Below, in pieces: positions 51,893 through 60,196 of a stretch of 64,000 nucleotides of DNA. Numbering within the stretch: position 1 is the first letter of the stretch; every line of letters starts with the position of its first letter. This DNA comes from JBNARI01 sp049718765 (GTDB lineage: Bacteria > Bacillota > Sulfobacillia > DUMF01). The stretch is from NCBI GenBank assembly GCA_049718765.1, contig JBNARI010000003.1, positions 43,036 to 107,035 of the forward strand. Direction: 5' to 3'. The notes under the pieces are model-generated. The model saw nothing but the letters and a program-made list of their open reading frames with translations. It did no database searches and was not told where the DNA came from. Both the position numbers and the translations under genes were made by a program.

Positions 51893-52431
51893 GCCACTGC
51901 ACCCGCCTTCCGCTTGGCTTCAATGCGCCATTGCCGCTTGATAAGTCGCTCTGCCCTGTATGCTTCCGCCTGCGACTCAGGGCCGGCTGCTACAGCCGCT
52001 TGCCAGCAGTCACGGACTGACGTGCCCTTGTAGAAAACTCTTTCCTCGCGCACGCCGGCCTGATCGATCACTCCGTAAGCCTCAAACATGCCATCGCGGT
52101 AGCGCACGCTCACGCGCATGGCATGGTACAGGACGCTTGGGCCGTATTCGGTGTTGACCACGCAGTCCCAGTAGCCGAAATCGTGTTCGCCGCCACTCCG
52201 TAGCAACTGCTCACGCCTCTCCCACTCTTGTGGTGTGGTGGTGAGCTCGTTTTGGAATAGCTCACCCTTCGACTTGACCCAGCATACGTGGCCAAGCCTT
52301 CTGCTGACTGATGAAGGCCTAGTCAATCTCCGCCCGCATCTGATGCACTTGCCAGTCGGCCCGCGATCTGCTACATTGGTGGTGGACCTGTTTGACTGCT
52401 CTGCCTTGAGCAGTTTTTCTTTTTCGGTCAC
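51889..52431 (-). CDS. DUF6011-like zinc-ribbon protein
   Basis: 180 residues from GTG 52431, sharing bases with the preceding stop (GTGA). RGPTGKCIRCGRRLTRPSSV, then SRRLGHVCWVKSKGE gives the C-x2-C-G-R-x-L ... G-x-x-C motif of DUF6011. The rest (SVRYRDGMFEAYGVIDQAGV) is unrecognised. Phage early gene. Confidence 0.7.
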   Translation of the reverse strand: MTEKEKLLKAEQSNRSTTNVADRGPTGKCIRCGRRLTRPSSVSRRLGHVCWVKSKGELFQNELTTTPQEWERREQLLRSGGEHDFGYWDCVVNTEYGPSVLYHAMRVSVRYRDGMFEAYGVIDQAGVREERVFYKGTSVRDCWQAAVAAGPESQAEAYRAERLIKRQWRIEAKRKAGAVA

Positions 52432-52508
52432 TTCTGCGCACCTCCCAGAACTTGTGCGATGCACTTTTCGATTTCGCTCATCACAGCCCGTTCGAGCACG
52501 TTGCCCAT
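52428..52508 (-). CDS. Possible microprotein
   Basis: 26 codons: MGNVLERAVMSEIEKCIAQV. ATG directly follows the stop of the previous frame (TGAATG), and the frame ends over the next start (GTGA). Helical. Coding status uncertain. Confidence 0.35.
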   Translation of the reverse strand: MGNVLERAVMSEIEKCIAQVLGGAQK

Positions 52509-52610
52509 TCAGCCAACATCGTCCCAATAGACGCCACAAGCTATCAGCCCCGTTTCAAGGCCTGCCTTGACTGCTCCCCTCAGCTCTTCGATGAGCTCTC
52601 GCCCGCTCAC
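52509..52610 (-). CDS. Possible microprotein
   Basis: 33 codons from GTG 52610: MSGRELIEELRGAVKAGLET. GAGGAG precedes it; overlaps the stop of the preceding gene (GTGA). Amphipathic helix. Coding status uncertain. Confidence 0.4.
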   Translation of the reverse strand: MSGRELIEELRGAVKAGLETGLIACGVYWDDVG

Positions 52611-52792
52611 GCCGCATCTCCTCCCCGCGCCAGTATCTGCGCCCGCAGGTCAGCAATCATCGCCTTGCGCAGCTCGCGCTGGATGTTTTTGGCGTTCTCC
52701 TGCAGCGTCCAGCCGCGCATTGCGCACTTGCGCAGTGCGCGCAGTGCGTACTGCCTGAAGCCTCTGACCGTGCCGTAGTAGGTGATCCTCAC
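52607..52792 (-). CDS. Small basic phage protein
   Basis: 61 residues from GTG 52792, overlapping the XRE gene stop (GTGA). MRITYYGTVRGFRQYALRAL then REIQ-like helical, basic rest (NIQRELRKAMIADLRAQILA). No family recognised. Confidence 0.5.
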   Translation of the reverse strand: MRITYYGTVRGFRQYALRALRKCAMRGWTLQENAKNIQRELRKAMIADLRAQILARGGDAA

Positions 52793-53301
52793 GCTGCCTC
52801 AGCCTCCTTCCTCACATAACCCCTGCTTACAAGCTTGGTGTGGTGCTTCTCGTGTACGGCCTTCATGTTCAGCCCGAATGTGCGGCACCAGCTGGCCACA
52901 GCCGCCGCAGCCAGGGGAACCAGGTCCAGCACTTGATCACATGCGCGCTCTACTACATCAACCGGGATCTTCTCGAGCGGCCTGGCTGCCAGCTCTTCTA
53001 CCGCCTTGATTGCCTCCTTCGCCTCCTGGAGCACGCGCAGAACCTCAGTGGACGCATGCTGGTCCGTGCTCAGCAGGCAGATGCCCAGCCAGTTCGTCGG
53101 ACACTCCATGCACTTCGCGAAGCAGATCTCCGGCGCCCTCAGAGCCACTGCCGCTACGTTCGCGACGTCATGGGGCACCTGCTTCAGGCCGAGCTCGTAC
53201 ATCCTGAGCGTGCTTTCGCTGACGCCGATCCGCCTGGCCAACGCCGCCTGCGTCAGCTTCGCTTCCTCGCGCTTCTGGCGAATTACCGCACCTGTGTGCA
53301 C
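52789..53301 (-). CDS. XRE-family regulator
   Basis: 170 residues from GTG 53301 (AGGAGG 8 nt upstream). HTH: VIRQKREEAKLTQAALARRI, then GVSESTLRMYELGLKQVPHD. A Cys-rich middle (FAKCMECPTNWLGICLL) and a helical C-terminus follow. First large gene of the early transcript; probably controls early genes. The cysteines might bind metal. Confidence 0.8.
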   Translation of the reverse strand: MHTGAVIRQKREEAKLTQAALARRIGVSESTLRMYELGLKQVPHDVANVAAVALRAPEICFAKCMECPTNWLGICLLSTDQHASTEVLRVLQEAKEAIKAVEELAARPLEKIPVDVVERACDQVLDLVPLAAAAVASWCRTFGLNMKAVHEKHHTKLVSRGYVRKEAEAA

Positions 53302-53567
53302 GGTTTGCACCTCCTTCCCGTGTCGAAGTTCTGATCGGATCGCTGTATGCTCTTTACAGCACCTTGACAATCCAGGCTGCTCACTGCGGTTCCGAGCCAT
53401 TCCTCCAGGGCTGCTCTGGGGATCAGGATTTTGCCTTTGCCCCGGGTACCCCGGGCCTTGATCCGCCTGTGCGGTATTTCATTCCGGTACACCATCCAGT
53501 AGATGGTGCTCTCAGATACCCCCAGGGCCTGGGCAGCTTCCTTGACGGTGTAAGCTAGTTCGGCCAT
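53283..53567 (-). CDS. Excisionase/MerR-like DNA-binding protein
   Basis: 94 residues, TGGAGGTG before ATG 53567. ELAYTVKEAAQALGVSESTI, then YWMVYRNEIPHRRI and RIKARGTRGKGKILIPRAAL, EEWL is the winged helix of excisionase-type proteins. Could act as an excisionase or early regulator. The tail after residue about 60 is not conserved. Confidence 0.8.
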   Translation of the reverse strand: MAELAYTVKEAAQALGVSESTIYWMVYRNEIPHRRIKARGTRGKGKILIPRAALEEWLGTAVSSLDCQGAVKSIQRSDQNFDTGRRCKPCTQVR

Positions 53568-53595
53568 GCTATCACCTCCAATCGCCGCCCAACGC

Positions 53596-53826
53596 TCATG
53601 CCGAGGCCTCCTCTACCCTGCGAGGCTCGATGGTAAACAGGGTATCGAAGTCCACACCGAGGGCTTCACAGAGCACCTTGGCAGCACGAGGGCTAGGAGC
53701 TCGATCGCCTGATTCTAGCTGGGATATGTACGTACTGCTCAACCCGCATTTCTTCGCCAGTGCTCTTTGTGATAGACCAGACCTGATTCTTAGTTCGATC
53801 AGCTTCATCCTGTTGAGGCTTAACAT
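53596..53826 (-). CDS. Cro-like XRE regulator
   Basis: 76 residues from ATG 53826 (GGGTGG upstream); an ATG at 53853 would lie on the operator. MKLIELRIRSGLSQRALAKK, then CGLSSTYISQLESGDRAPSP is a complete XRE HTH. First gene of the lytic transcript, divergent from the CI-like repressor, so Cro-like. Confidence 0.85.
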   Translation of the reverse strand: MLSLNRMKLIELRIRSGLSQRALAKKCGLSSTYISQLESGDRAPSPRAAKVLCEALGVDFDTLFTIEPRRVEEASA

Positions 53827-53843
53827 TACTGACCACCCCGTTC

Positions 53844-53969
53844 GCTTCTGCAAGCATTATAACACCACACTGGTTGCTATTGCAAGCACTTTTTTATCAA
53901 CCACTCCTTTTGCTAGCGCCGGGGTTGGGATAACATGGTGCTAGCAAATGCAAACACCGCGGAGGCATC
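53844..53969. promoter_or_regulatory. Divergent operator/promoter region of the lysogeny switch
   Basis: Four related sites with the core TGCWAGCA or TTGCWAGC: CTGCAAGCATT (53848-53858), TTGCAAGCACT (53880-53890), TTGCTAGCGCC (53910-53920) and GTGCTAGCAAA (53938-53948). A leftward promoter TTGCAA-18 nt-TATAAT overlaps the first two. The rightward promoter is less clear. Repressor and Cro probably compete for these sites. Confidence 0.75.
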
Positions 53970-54677
53970 ATGAGCTTCGGTAAGTATCTGAAGTCATTGA
54001 GAGAACGAAAAGGCTTCTCGGTACGACAGCTAGCCCTTCTCGCTGGGATCTCTAATGGCTATTTGTCACAAGTAGAAACTGGACAACGGGGCACTCCATC
54101 TCCTGAGATCCTGAAGAAGCTCGCTAAACCGCTAGGGGTTAGCTACGAAGAGTTGCTGCGAGCCGCTGGTTATCTCTCTGCCTCCGACCGCGCTGGCGTC
54201 TCCGACTCCGTGACCGTCGAGCACCGCCGGGAGGATGGCACCGTAGACATACGGCAGATCCCCGGCGCGTGGCCAGTCGGCGAGACGGTCCGGGTCCCCA
54301 TACTCGGCGTTATTCGCGCCGGCGAGCCGATCTACGCAGAGCAGAATATAGAAGGGTACGAAGAGGTCCCCAAAGAGTGGGTCAACGGCCAGGAGTGCTT
54401 CTTCCTGCGGGTCACCGGCGACAGCATGTCCGGGGCCAGGATCCAGGAAGGCGACCTTGTCTTCGTCCGCCGCCAGGACTACGCGGAGAACGGCGACATC
54501 GTCGTGGCGATAGTCAACGGCCAGGACGCCACGATCAAGCGGATCTTTTTCACCGGTGACGCGATCATCCTTCACCCGGAGAACCCCCGCTACAAGCCGC
54601 TGGTGCTGCAGGGCGAGCAGCGGGACGATGTCAGGATCATAGGGAAGGTGCTGTGGTTCAAAGGGATGGTGGGGTGA
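53970..54677 (+). CDS. CI-like repressor with S24 autopeptidase domain
   Basis: 235 residues. HTH (YLKSLRERKGFSVRQLALLA, then GISNGYLSQVETGQRGTPSP), a linker, and a LexA-like S24 domain: cleavage site IRAG (Ala117-Gly118), nucleophile VTGDSMSG (Ser152) and base DATIKR (Lys190). Should be cleaved with RecA during DNA damage, inducing the prophage. GGAGG before ATG 53970. Confidence 0.9.
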   Translation: MSFGKYLKSLRERKGFSVRQLALLAGISNGYLSQVETGQRGTPSPEILKKLAKPLGVSYEELLRAAGYLSASDRAGVSDSVTVEHRREDGTVDIRQIPGAWPVGETVRVPILGVIRAGEPIYAEQNIEGYEEVPKEWVNGQECFFLRVTGDSMSGARIQEGDLVFVRRQDYAENGDIVVAIVNGQDATIKRIFFTGDAIILHPENPRYKPLVLQGEQRDDVRIIGKVLWFKGMVG

Positions 54678-54791
54678 CAGCATGGCCGAGGTGATCGCCG
54701 AAAAAGCCCGTTGGGAATGTGCCACAGAAGCTGGTCATGTGAGAGAGACCACAGGTCTTCAACTTGAACTTAGGGGAGGGGCAAGCAACAC

Positions 54792-56651
54792 ATGGTTTCT
54801 CAGGCCTCGGTGTGCCAAAGCCACCATGGCCTTCAGCTCGTGGAAGAGAGTGCCTACTTCTGGAGGGGTGAGCCAAGAGTTTTCGCCCCTAGCAAGCCGC
54901 CGTCCCAGAACAGTCACAAACTCGTAGACTTGTTCTGCGGCTTGGGAGGCATCTCCATAGGCTTTGAGTGGGCTGGATTTGAGCCAGTTCTTGGGCTTGA
55001 CATTCATGTGCCGTCAGTTGAAACGTACAGGCACAGTCACCCAACTGCGGTGACGATCCTGGGTGACGTCAGGAAGATCATCGACATTGAAAGAGGCACG
55101 GCACCGATGCTCATGGCACAGGCGGACAGCATCCTCAGGGGAGAGCCGGCAGATGTCATCGCAGCAGGAATACCCTGTCAGGGTTTCTCTCTGAACAACC
55201 GGAAGCGCTCTCCCGATGATCACAGGAACTATCTGTTCCTTTACCTTCTGAAAGCCGTTGAGCTGCTGAAGCCAAAGTGCGTTCTGGTGGAGAATGTTCC
55301 CGCGATGAGTGCTGCCAATGCTGGCCAATTTGTCTGCGCAGTTGAGGCGAGTCTCCGGGAAATGGGGTACACAGTAGAATCCAGGGTTCTCAACGCGGCA
55401 GACTTTGGGGTGCCTCAGATAAGAAAAAGGCTGTTCTTCTTGGCTTTCAATGAAAAGTGTGGGTCCCCAATTCTGTGGCCAGAAGAACAGTTCGGCCCAG
55501 GGAGGGCCAAGCCATACCGCACAGTTGGCGAGGCCATCTCAGACTTGCCATCTCTCCGGTCTGGGGAGGCGAAGAGCACATATGCGTCGGAGCCATTGAA
55601 CGAATATCAACGGCTGATGCGCCTGGGGTGCGGCAACATGCTGTCAAACCATGAGGCTCCTCGGCACCCGCCTTCCACCATTCAAAGGATAGCTGGCACA
55701 CCACCTGGGCAGCCTATGTACCCCGAATTCCCACAGAGAATCCGGTTGGATGACAAATCCCCGAGCCCCACTCAGGTTGCGGGGGGCATCAGGCCGCAGT
55801 TTCAGTTTGGCCACCCCTGGGACGCCCGCGGGCTGAGCGTGAGAGAGCGCTGTCGCCTTCAGAGCATACCGGACAGGGTTTTCGTCCACGGCGGAATAGT
55901 TCAAGGCAGGGTGCAAACAGGGAATGCCGTGCCTCCGCTGCTTGCACGGGAACTTGGCAGGTTCATCCGTGTTTCGCTTGATGCACCGGAGTTCAGGTCC
56001 AGACTGCTTCAGTGGTGGAGTGTCAATGCTCGTCACTTCCCATGGAGAGAAGGTGGCCGAACGCCTTATGAGGTCTTCATCGCAGAGTTCCTCCTCAGAA
56101 AAACGAAGGCAGAGAGAATAGTTGACCCGTACCGGGAACTGTTGAAGGAGTACCCGCGACTTGCCCACCTGGCCAGAGCCTCGGAAGCTGATCTCGTAGA
56201 AGTCTTGAAGCCCCTGGGGCTTCATCACATCAGGGCTGGGGCCCTGATCAAAGCAGCACAGGATTTGGCAGAGAAAGGGTTGGAAGAGCGGGTGCCCACT
56301 AACTATGATGAGCTTGTCAACCTGCCCCACGTGGGGAAGTATATAGCCAATGCTGTCCTGTGCTTCGCCACGGGCGAACCCAGGCCACTTGTGGATGCAA
56401 ATGTGCAGAGAGTTTTCAGCAGAATGTTTTCGCTCCCAACGTTCCGGGAGCTTCACAAAGCAGACGTGCTGTGGCGTGTGGCGGACGGACTGCTTGACAG
56501 AGCAAGACCTCGGGAATACAACTGGGCATTGCTCGATTTTGCGGCGATCGTGTGTACCCACCACCACCCAAAGTGCGCGGAGTGCCCACTTGCACATCTC
56601 TGCGATCAGCACAGGGCTGACAAGATACAGGAGATGGTGCCAAGTGTTTAA
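54792..56651 (+). CDS. C5-cytosine DNA methyltransferase fused to a MIG/MutY-type DNA glycosylase
   Basis: 619 residues. Residues 40-395: m5C methyltransferase with motif I VDLFCGLGG, catalytic Cys129 in AAGIPCQGFSLNN, ENV (167-169) and motif X QTGNAVPP (375-382). Residues 403-619: HhH-GPD glycosylase with FPWREGGRTPYEVFIAEFLL, helix-hairpin-helix LPHVGKYIANAVLCFA containing Tyr517, catalytic Asp535 in PLVDANVQRVF, and a 4Fe-4S loop C-x6-C-x2-C-x5-C (Cys588, 595, 598, 604). Tyr in GKY, not MutY Ser, is as in MIG T/G-mismatch glycosylases. Both domains look complete. Next to two nuclease-like genes. Confidence 0.93.
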   Translation: MVSQASVCQSHHGLQLVEESAYFWRGEPRVFAPSKPPSQNSHKLVDLFCGLGGISIGFEWAGFEPVLGLDIHVPSVETYRHSHPTAVTILGDVRKIIDIERGTAPMLMAQADSILRGEPADVIAAGIPCQGFSLNNRKRSPDDHRNYLFLYLLKAVELLKPKCVLVENVPAMSAANAGQFVCAVEASLREMGYTVESRVLNAADFGVPQIRKRLFFLAFNEKCGSPILWPEEQFGPGRAKPYRTVGEAISDLPSLRSGEAKSTYASEPLNEYQRLMRLGCGNMLSNHEAPRHPPSTIQRIAGTPPGQPMYPEFPQRIRLDDKSPSPTQVAGGIRPQFQFGHPWDARGLSVRERCRLQSIPDRVFVHGGIVQGRVQTGNAVPPLLARELGRFIRVSLDAPEFRSRLLQWWSVNARHFPWREGGRTPYEVFIAEFLLRKTKAERIVDPYRELLKEYPRLAHLARASEADLVEVLKPLGLHHIRAGALIKAAQDLAEKGLEERVPTNYDELVNLPHVGKYIANAVLCFATGEPRPLVDANVQRVFSRMFSLPTFRELHKADVLWRVADGLLDRARPREYNWALLDFAAIVCTHHHPKCAECPLAHLCDQHRADKIQEMVPSV

Positions 56652-57843
56652 GATCTGGACAAGCACCGAGATGGCTGCCAATTGGCTTACTCAGAACACC
56701 ATCCTTTCGGGAAGAAAACACGAGGTCGCATTTCTTGCAGCAAGCGATGCAGCCAACCCGGGACAGTTTCACAGGATGCCCGATCACATAAAGAAGATCC
56801 TCTACTTGGACGCACCTGACGTGATACTGGAGCAGGATGGTGAGCCTGTGCTGGCGATCGAGCTCTCAAGGGAAGCCGGGACAGGGCACAACGTCTTCCA
56901 GAGGTTTGCAAGGATTGCAGCTAGTGCTGAGAATGGTGTTCCTGTGGTGTACATTTACCCCGAGGCTGTGTGGATCTCCAGAGAGGCGAGCAGCAGATGG
57001 GACCCCATAAATCCCCTAATTTTCAGGGCGATGGAGCGCCTAATGCACATTTTCTCAGTGCCGGCTCTTCTTTACTATTACCCTTCTCATTACCGATTTG
57101 GGCAACCTCCTACAACCCCAAGGGGTCTGGTTGACGATCCCAGTTTTCCAGGGCTTCCAGACAGCGCAGATCCTGAGATGAAAGAGTTTTTCGCCTTTGT
57201 CAATGAACTCGTTGAAACCTGCAGCAAAGGTGGCCCCCACCTGGCCAGGACGTTGCTTCAAAGAAGCAGACTGGTGATCAACCGGATGAGTTGGATGCAG
57301 GATGAGTACCACAGGAAGGGTGGCAATTCTCGCTCGTGGTCCCCTCTGAGTGCGTGTCAGGAGCTTCCCACACGAGTGGTGGAAGAATACTTGGCTCAGT
57401 TTGCCGGTGTCCACACCGTCTCCTTGCCGGGCAAGCGTGCTCAGACGATTGTGTACCAAGTGGGAGGCGACATTCGTGCCGACCCATACACAGGGTCACT
57501 TGCCGCTGTAGACTACCTCCTGTGCAGGTTGGGACGAAATTACGAAGACAGAGACAAGAACTTGGCCGTCGCCTGGGGCAAGGTCAAAGAGGGAAAAGGG
57601 GCAATCTGCATTCAGGGCAGCCACGGAATTGACGAGTTTATCGCGAAAGTCAAGAGCGTCACCGGTAGCAATCGGTGTCTGCTGGGCAGGGCTTATCAAG
57701 ACTTAGAAGGGGCTGCCATACCCAGATACTACATGCAGGCGAGGTACGGCTGCACCTTCACGAAGCCCAAAGAGATCAGGATATACTGTTACTTTGCTGA
57801 CGCTCTTCTTTTCAGAGACGGGGCTTTGTGGAGGGAGGCATGA
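56644..57843 (+). CDS. Putative restriction endonuclease partner
   Basis: 399 residues from GTG 56644 (AGGAG upstream), overlapping the methyltransferase by 8 nt, so co-translated. DAPDVILEQDGEPVLAIELS, then REAGTGHNVFQRFARIAASA resembles a PD-(D/E)XK core with Ser in place of Lys. The rest is not recognised. Context with an m5C methyltransferase suggests the restriction enzyme. Confidence 0.65.
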   Translation: MFKIWTSTEMAANWLTQNTILSGRKHEVAFLAASDAANPGQFHRMPDHIKKILYLDAPDVILEQDGEPVLAIELSREAGTGHNVFQRFARIAASAENGVPVVYIYPEAVWISREASSRWDPINPLIFRAMERLMHIFSVPALLYYYPSHYRFGQPPTTPRGLVDDPSFPGLPDSADPEMKEFFAFVNELVETCSKGGPHLARTLLQRSRLVINRMSWMQDEYHRKGGNSRSWSPLSACQELPTRVVEEYLAQFAGVHTVSLPGKRAQTIVYQVGGDIRADPYTGSLAAVDYLLCRLGRNYEDRDKNLAVAWGKVKEGKGAICIQGSHGIDEFIAKVKSVTGSNRCLLGRAYQDLEGAAIPRYYMQARYGCTFTKPKEIRIYCYFADALLFRDGALWREA

Positions 57844-57867
57844 GCTCTGAGACAGGAAGTCATCACG

Positions 57868-58329
57868 ATGAGTGTCGTGCGATTCTTAAGCGAAGGTGGC
57901 TGGCGTGTTGTCTCGGTGGACTATCCTCAGAGCGGGTGTGGTCTGGCTTTGCGGCCAGCGGACTGCAGAGACAAGAACAGGGGCAAGCTGATCCCAGATG
58001 TGATTGCTGTGCGGCGGAACATAGTGATGGTAGTCGAGAGCAATACCAAGTGCACTCGAAAAGACATCGCAAACCTAGCAAAGGCAAAGTCGGAAGCTTA
58101 CCTTGGCGCAATTGCAGAGGTGGCAGCTGTACAGAAAGACCTCCTTCTTGTGAAAACTGCCCTTGCAGTTGGGGCAGCCATTCGTCTGAGCGACCCATGG
58201 TTCGCGCGACTGCAAAATGCAGCCATTGACTTGCTGATTCGAGTACACCCAAATGGGGCCTGTGCTGTCGAATTTTTGAGGTCTGGCAAACTCCCACCAC
58301 CAAGTCTCTGGCCAACAGAAGACACATGA
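57868..58329 (+). CDS. Second nuclease-like protein
   Basis: 153 residues, CAGGAAG upstream. GKLIPDVIAVRRNIVMVVES then NTKCTRKDIANL suggests a PD-(D/E)XK fold (PD...ES) in a small protein. Ends with Leu/Pro-rich tail. 24 nt after the putative restriction gene and probably in its operon, possibly a second subunit. Confidence 0.6.
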   Translation: MSVVRFLSEGGWRVVSVDYPQSGCGLALRPADCRDKNRGKLIPDVIAVRRNIVMVVESNTKCTRKDIANLAKAKSEAYLGAIAEVAAVQKDLLLVKTALAVGAAIRLSDPWFARLQNAAIDLLIRVHPNGACAVEFLRSGKLPPPSLWPTEDT

Positions 58330-58469
58330 TTTGCAGTTGGTCTTTGACGTCGAATTTGTTGACAAGCCGGACAAGGTCAGAGCCGAAGTCACAAACTGGT
58401 GCACCTAAAGGTGACCAATCATAGCTGTTTCGTGTCCTAGTTTGTGCATATCTTGAAAAGTGCGTTCCT

Positions 58470-58625
58470 CGCTGAAAACCGTGCTATCTGCCATGTACGA
58501 AGCCCGGCACCAAGTACCACCGCGATGGGTGCCGGTACCTGAGCAGTAGCAAGATCCCAATCAAGCTGAGCGAGGCGAAAACAAAGGGGTACGGGCCGTG
58601 CTCACCGTGCAAGCCGCCATCCTAA
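58470..58625 (+). pseudogene. C-terminal fragment of a staphylococcal-nuclease-like protein
   Basis: About 50 codons opening after a TGA: TKPGTKYHRDGCRYLSSSKI, then PIKLSEAKTKGYGPCSPCKP, stop at 58625. This Cys/His tail (YHRxGCRYL ... GYxPCxxCxPP) ends many clostridial secreted thermonucleases. No nuclease domain or start precedes it, so only the tail is left. Confidence 0.6.
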
Positions 58626-58646
58626 AAAGAGGAGGGACATCGAGAT

Positions 58647-59123
58647 ATGGATAAATGTGCTGCATGTGGTAAAGAGTTGAACAAACCTTCTATCACATGC
58701 CCCTGGTGCAAAACTCTGCTGACAAACCCCGAAGCAGGGAAGTTAGCTACAGAACGCCAGAGGTTGATTGCCTTTCTAATTGATGCTGCAATAGGCTTGC
58801 CAGTTAAGCTTCTGGCTGAGACCTATGGAGCCGGAAACTGGGCATGGCTTTTCCCTCTCGGAGTTCAGGCTTTGGCCGCTTGGCCAGATGGATGCACTAT
58901 AGGCAAAAAACTGACCAATTTGGCAGTCTTCACGACAGACGGTGAGAGAGCAACGTTCTCCACGATGGTACTGAGAGAGACATTAGGGAAAGCAGTCAGT
59001 GCAGTCTTCCTGGGCCTAGGGTATCTATGGCTGTTGTGGGACTCGAACAAACAAAGCTTGCACGATAAGATCGCTGGAACAGTAGTTGTGGATTGGTGGG
59101 ACAAGGGCAAGGGAGATGAGTAG
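58647..59123 (+). CDS. RDD membrane protein with N-terminal zinc ribbon
   Basis: 158 residues, GAGGAGGG before ATG 58647. MDKCAACGKELNKPSITCPW, then CKTLL forms a C-x2-C ... C-x2-C zinc ribbon; from about 35 an RDD domain (RQRLIAFLIDAAIGLP, DGCTIGKKLTNLAVFT, KQSLHDKIAGTVVV) with three to four membrane helices. Role in the prophage unknown. Confidence 0.8.
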   Translation: MDKCAACGKELNKPSITCPWCKTLLTNPEAGKLATERQRLIAFLIDAAIGLPVKLLAETYGAGNWAWLFPLGVQALAAWPDGCTIGKKLTNLAVFTTDGERATFSTMVLRETLGKAVSAVFLGLGYLWLLWDSNKQSLHDKIAGTVVVDWWDKGKGDE

Positions 59124-59161
59124 CTAGAAAACGTCAGGTCACAAGAAAGGAGTTGATATGC

Positions 59162-60196
59162 ATGGTGCGGTATGTACCCATTTTGAAGTGGAAGGAAGCA
59201 GAACGCAATGCTCTCCGGTATTTGCAGGAAGACGTGAAAAGTGCGATTTGCCCGGTCATCTGCGTAACGAAGAACGTTGAAGTAGACAGCTTCCCGGCAC
59301 AAGTTATCAAAAACTGGGGTCCAAACAGGCAATTCTATTTGGATTTTCATCCAACGTTTGCTGACAACCCGTGTACATTCATTGAGGCTTTGTCCGGAGA
59401 ATCCGAGTGCCAACAGCTAAGTATGATCCCAGTATTTTCTGTTGATAAACCTGATGGCTATCTCGAAGCCATCTCCGATAACCAGCACCTTTTTGATGAC
59501 ATTGTCGCCTTGAGAATCGGGTGCCAAGACATCGAAAATCTTGAAGACATAAAAGAACACGTCCTGGACAAACTACGGACTAAAGCCAAAGACATCGATA
59601 TAATCCTTGACTTGGGACAGCTACCACAGGGGACAGGCGATCTGTCTGCACTGCTTGCCACTATGGTTTCGTCCGCTCTTACATCTATCCTACCAAAGAC
59701 AACGGCTAGAACCTTCATAGTTGCTGCTACGTCTTTCCCCGAGACTCTTAGAGTTACCCGCAATGAAGTATCAAAACTATGCCGTCATGAATGGTTGGTG
59801 TGGAAGGCAATCCACAGGAAGTACCCGGATGTAGTATTTGGCGATTATGGTTGCGATGACCCCCAAGACATCGAGTATCCACCAGGGATAACTATAGTAC
59901 CAACCATACGTTACACAAAGGGTGATTATTGGTTCATTGTTCGTGGGGCTTACGATCCGAGAGCTCCATATGACTACGCCCAGTACCACAGCCTGTCAAG
60001 AAAGCTCATAGCCATGGCAGACGTGTACTGCGGAAAAGATTATAGCTGGGGTGACGCCAAGATTTATAATTGTGCGACCCGGGAGTGTGACGGCTCCAGT
60101 GGTTGCCACGGGAACCAAAAAACTTGGCTCGAAATCAGTATGAACCACCACCTGACATACGTAGCGCGCGAGACGGCCAGGTTTGGCGTTTCTTGA
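59162..60196 (+). CDS. Beta family (T4 beta-like) protein
   Basis: 344 residues from ATG 59162 (AGGAG upstream; TTG 59153 is possible). MVRYVPILKWKEAERNALRY, then PVICVTKNVEVDSF, ILDLGQLPQGTGDLSALLAT and TRNEVSKLCRHEWLVWKAIH match the beta protein family (TIM-barrel-like). The C-terminus holds NCATRECDGSSGCHGNQKTW, likely a metal site. Encoded with an sce7726-like gene, convergent with 62-nt overlap; this pairing occurs in other genomes and is probably a defence unit. Confidence 0.8.
   Translation: MVRYVPILKWKEAERNALRYLQEDVKSAICPVICVTKNVEVDSFPAQVIKNWGPNRQFYLDFHPTFADNPCTFIEALSGESECQQLSMIPVFSVDKPDGYLEAISDNQHLFDDIVALRIGCQDIENLEDIKEHVLDKLRTKAKDIDIILDLGQLPQGTGDLSALLATMVSSALTSILPKTTARTFIVAATSFPETLRVTRNEVSKLCRHEWLVWKAIHRKYPDVVFGDYGCDDPQDIEYPPGITIVPTIRYTKGDYWFIVRGAYDPRAPYDYAQYHSLSRKLIAMADVYCGKDYSWGDAKIYNCATRECDGSSGCHGNQKTWLEISMNHHLTYVARETARFGVS

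Noticed and set aside
54682..54927. 81-codon frame after the repressor
   Set aside because: It has no clear ribosome site, overlaps the methyltransferase start by 136 nt and shows no domain; only its first 35 codons are free of overlap.
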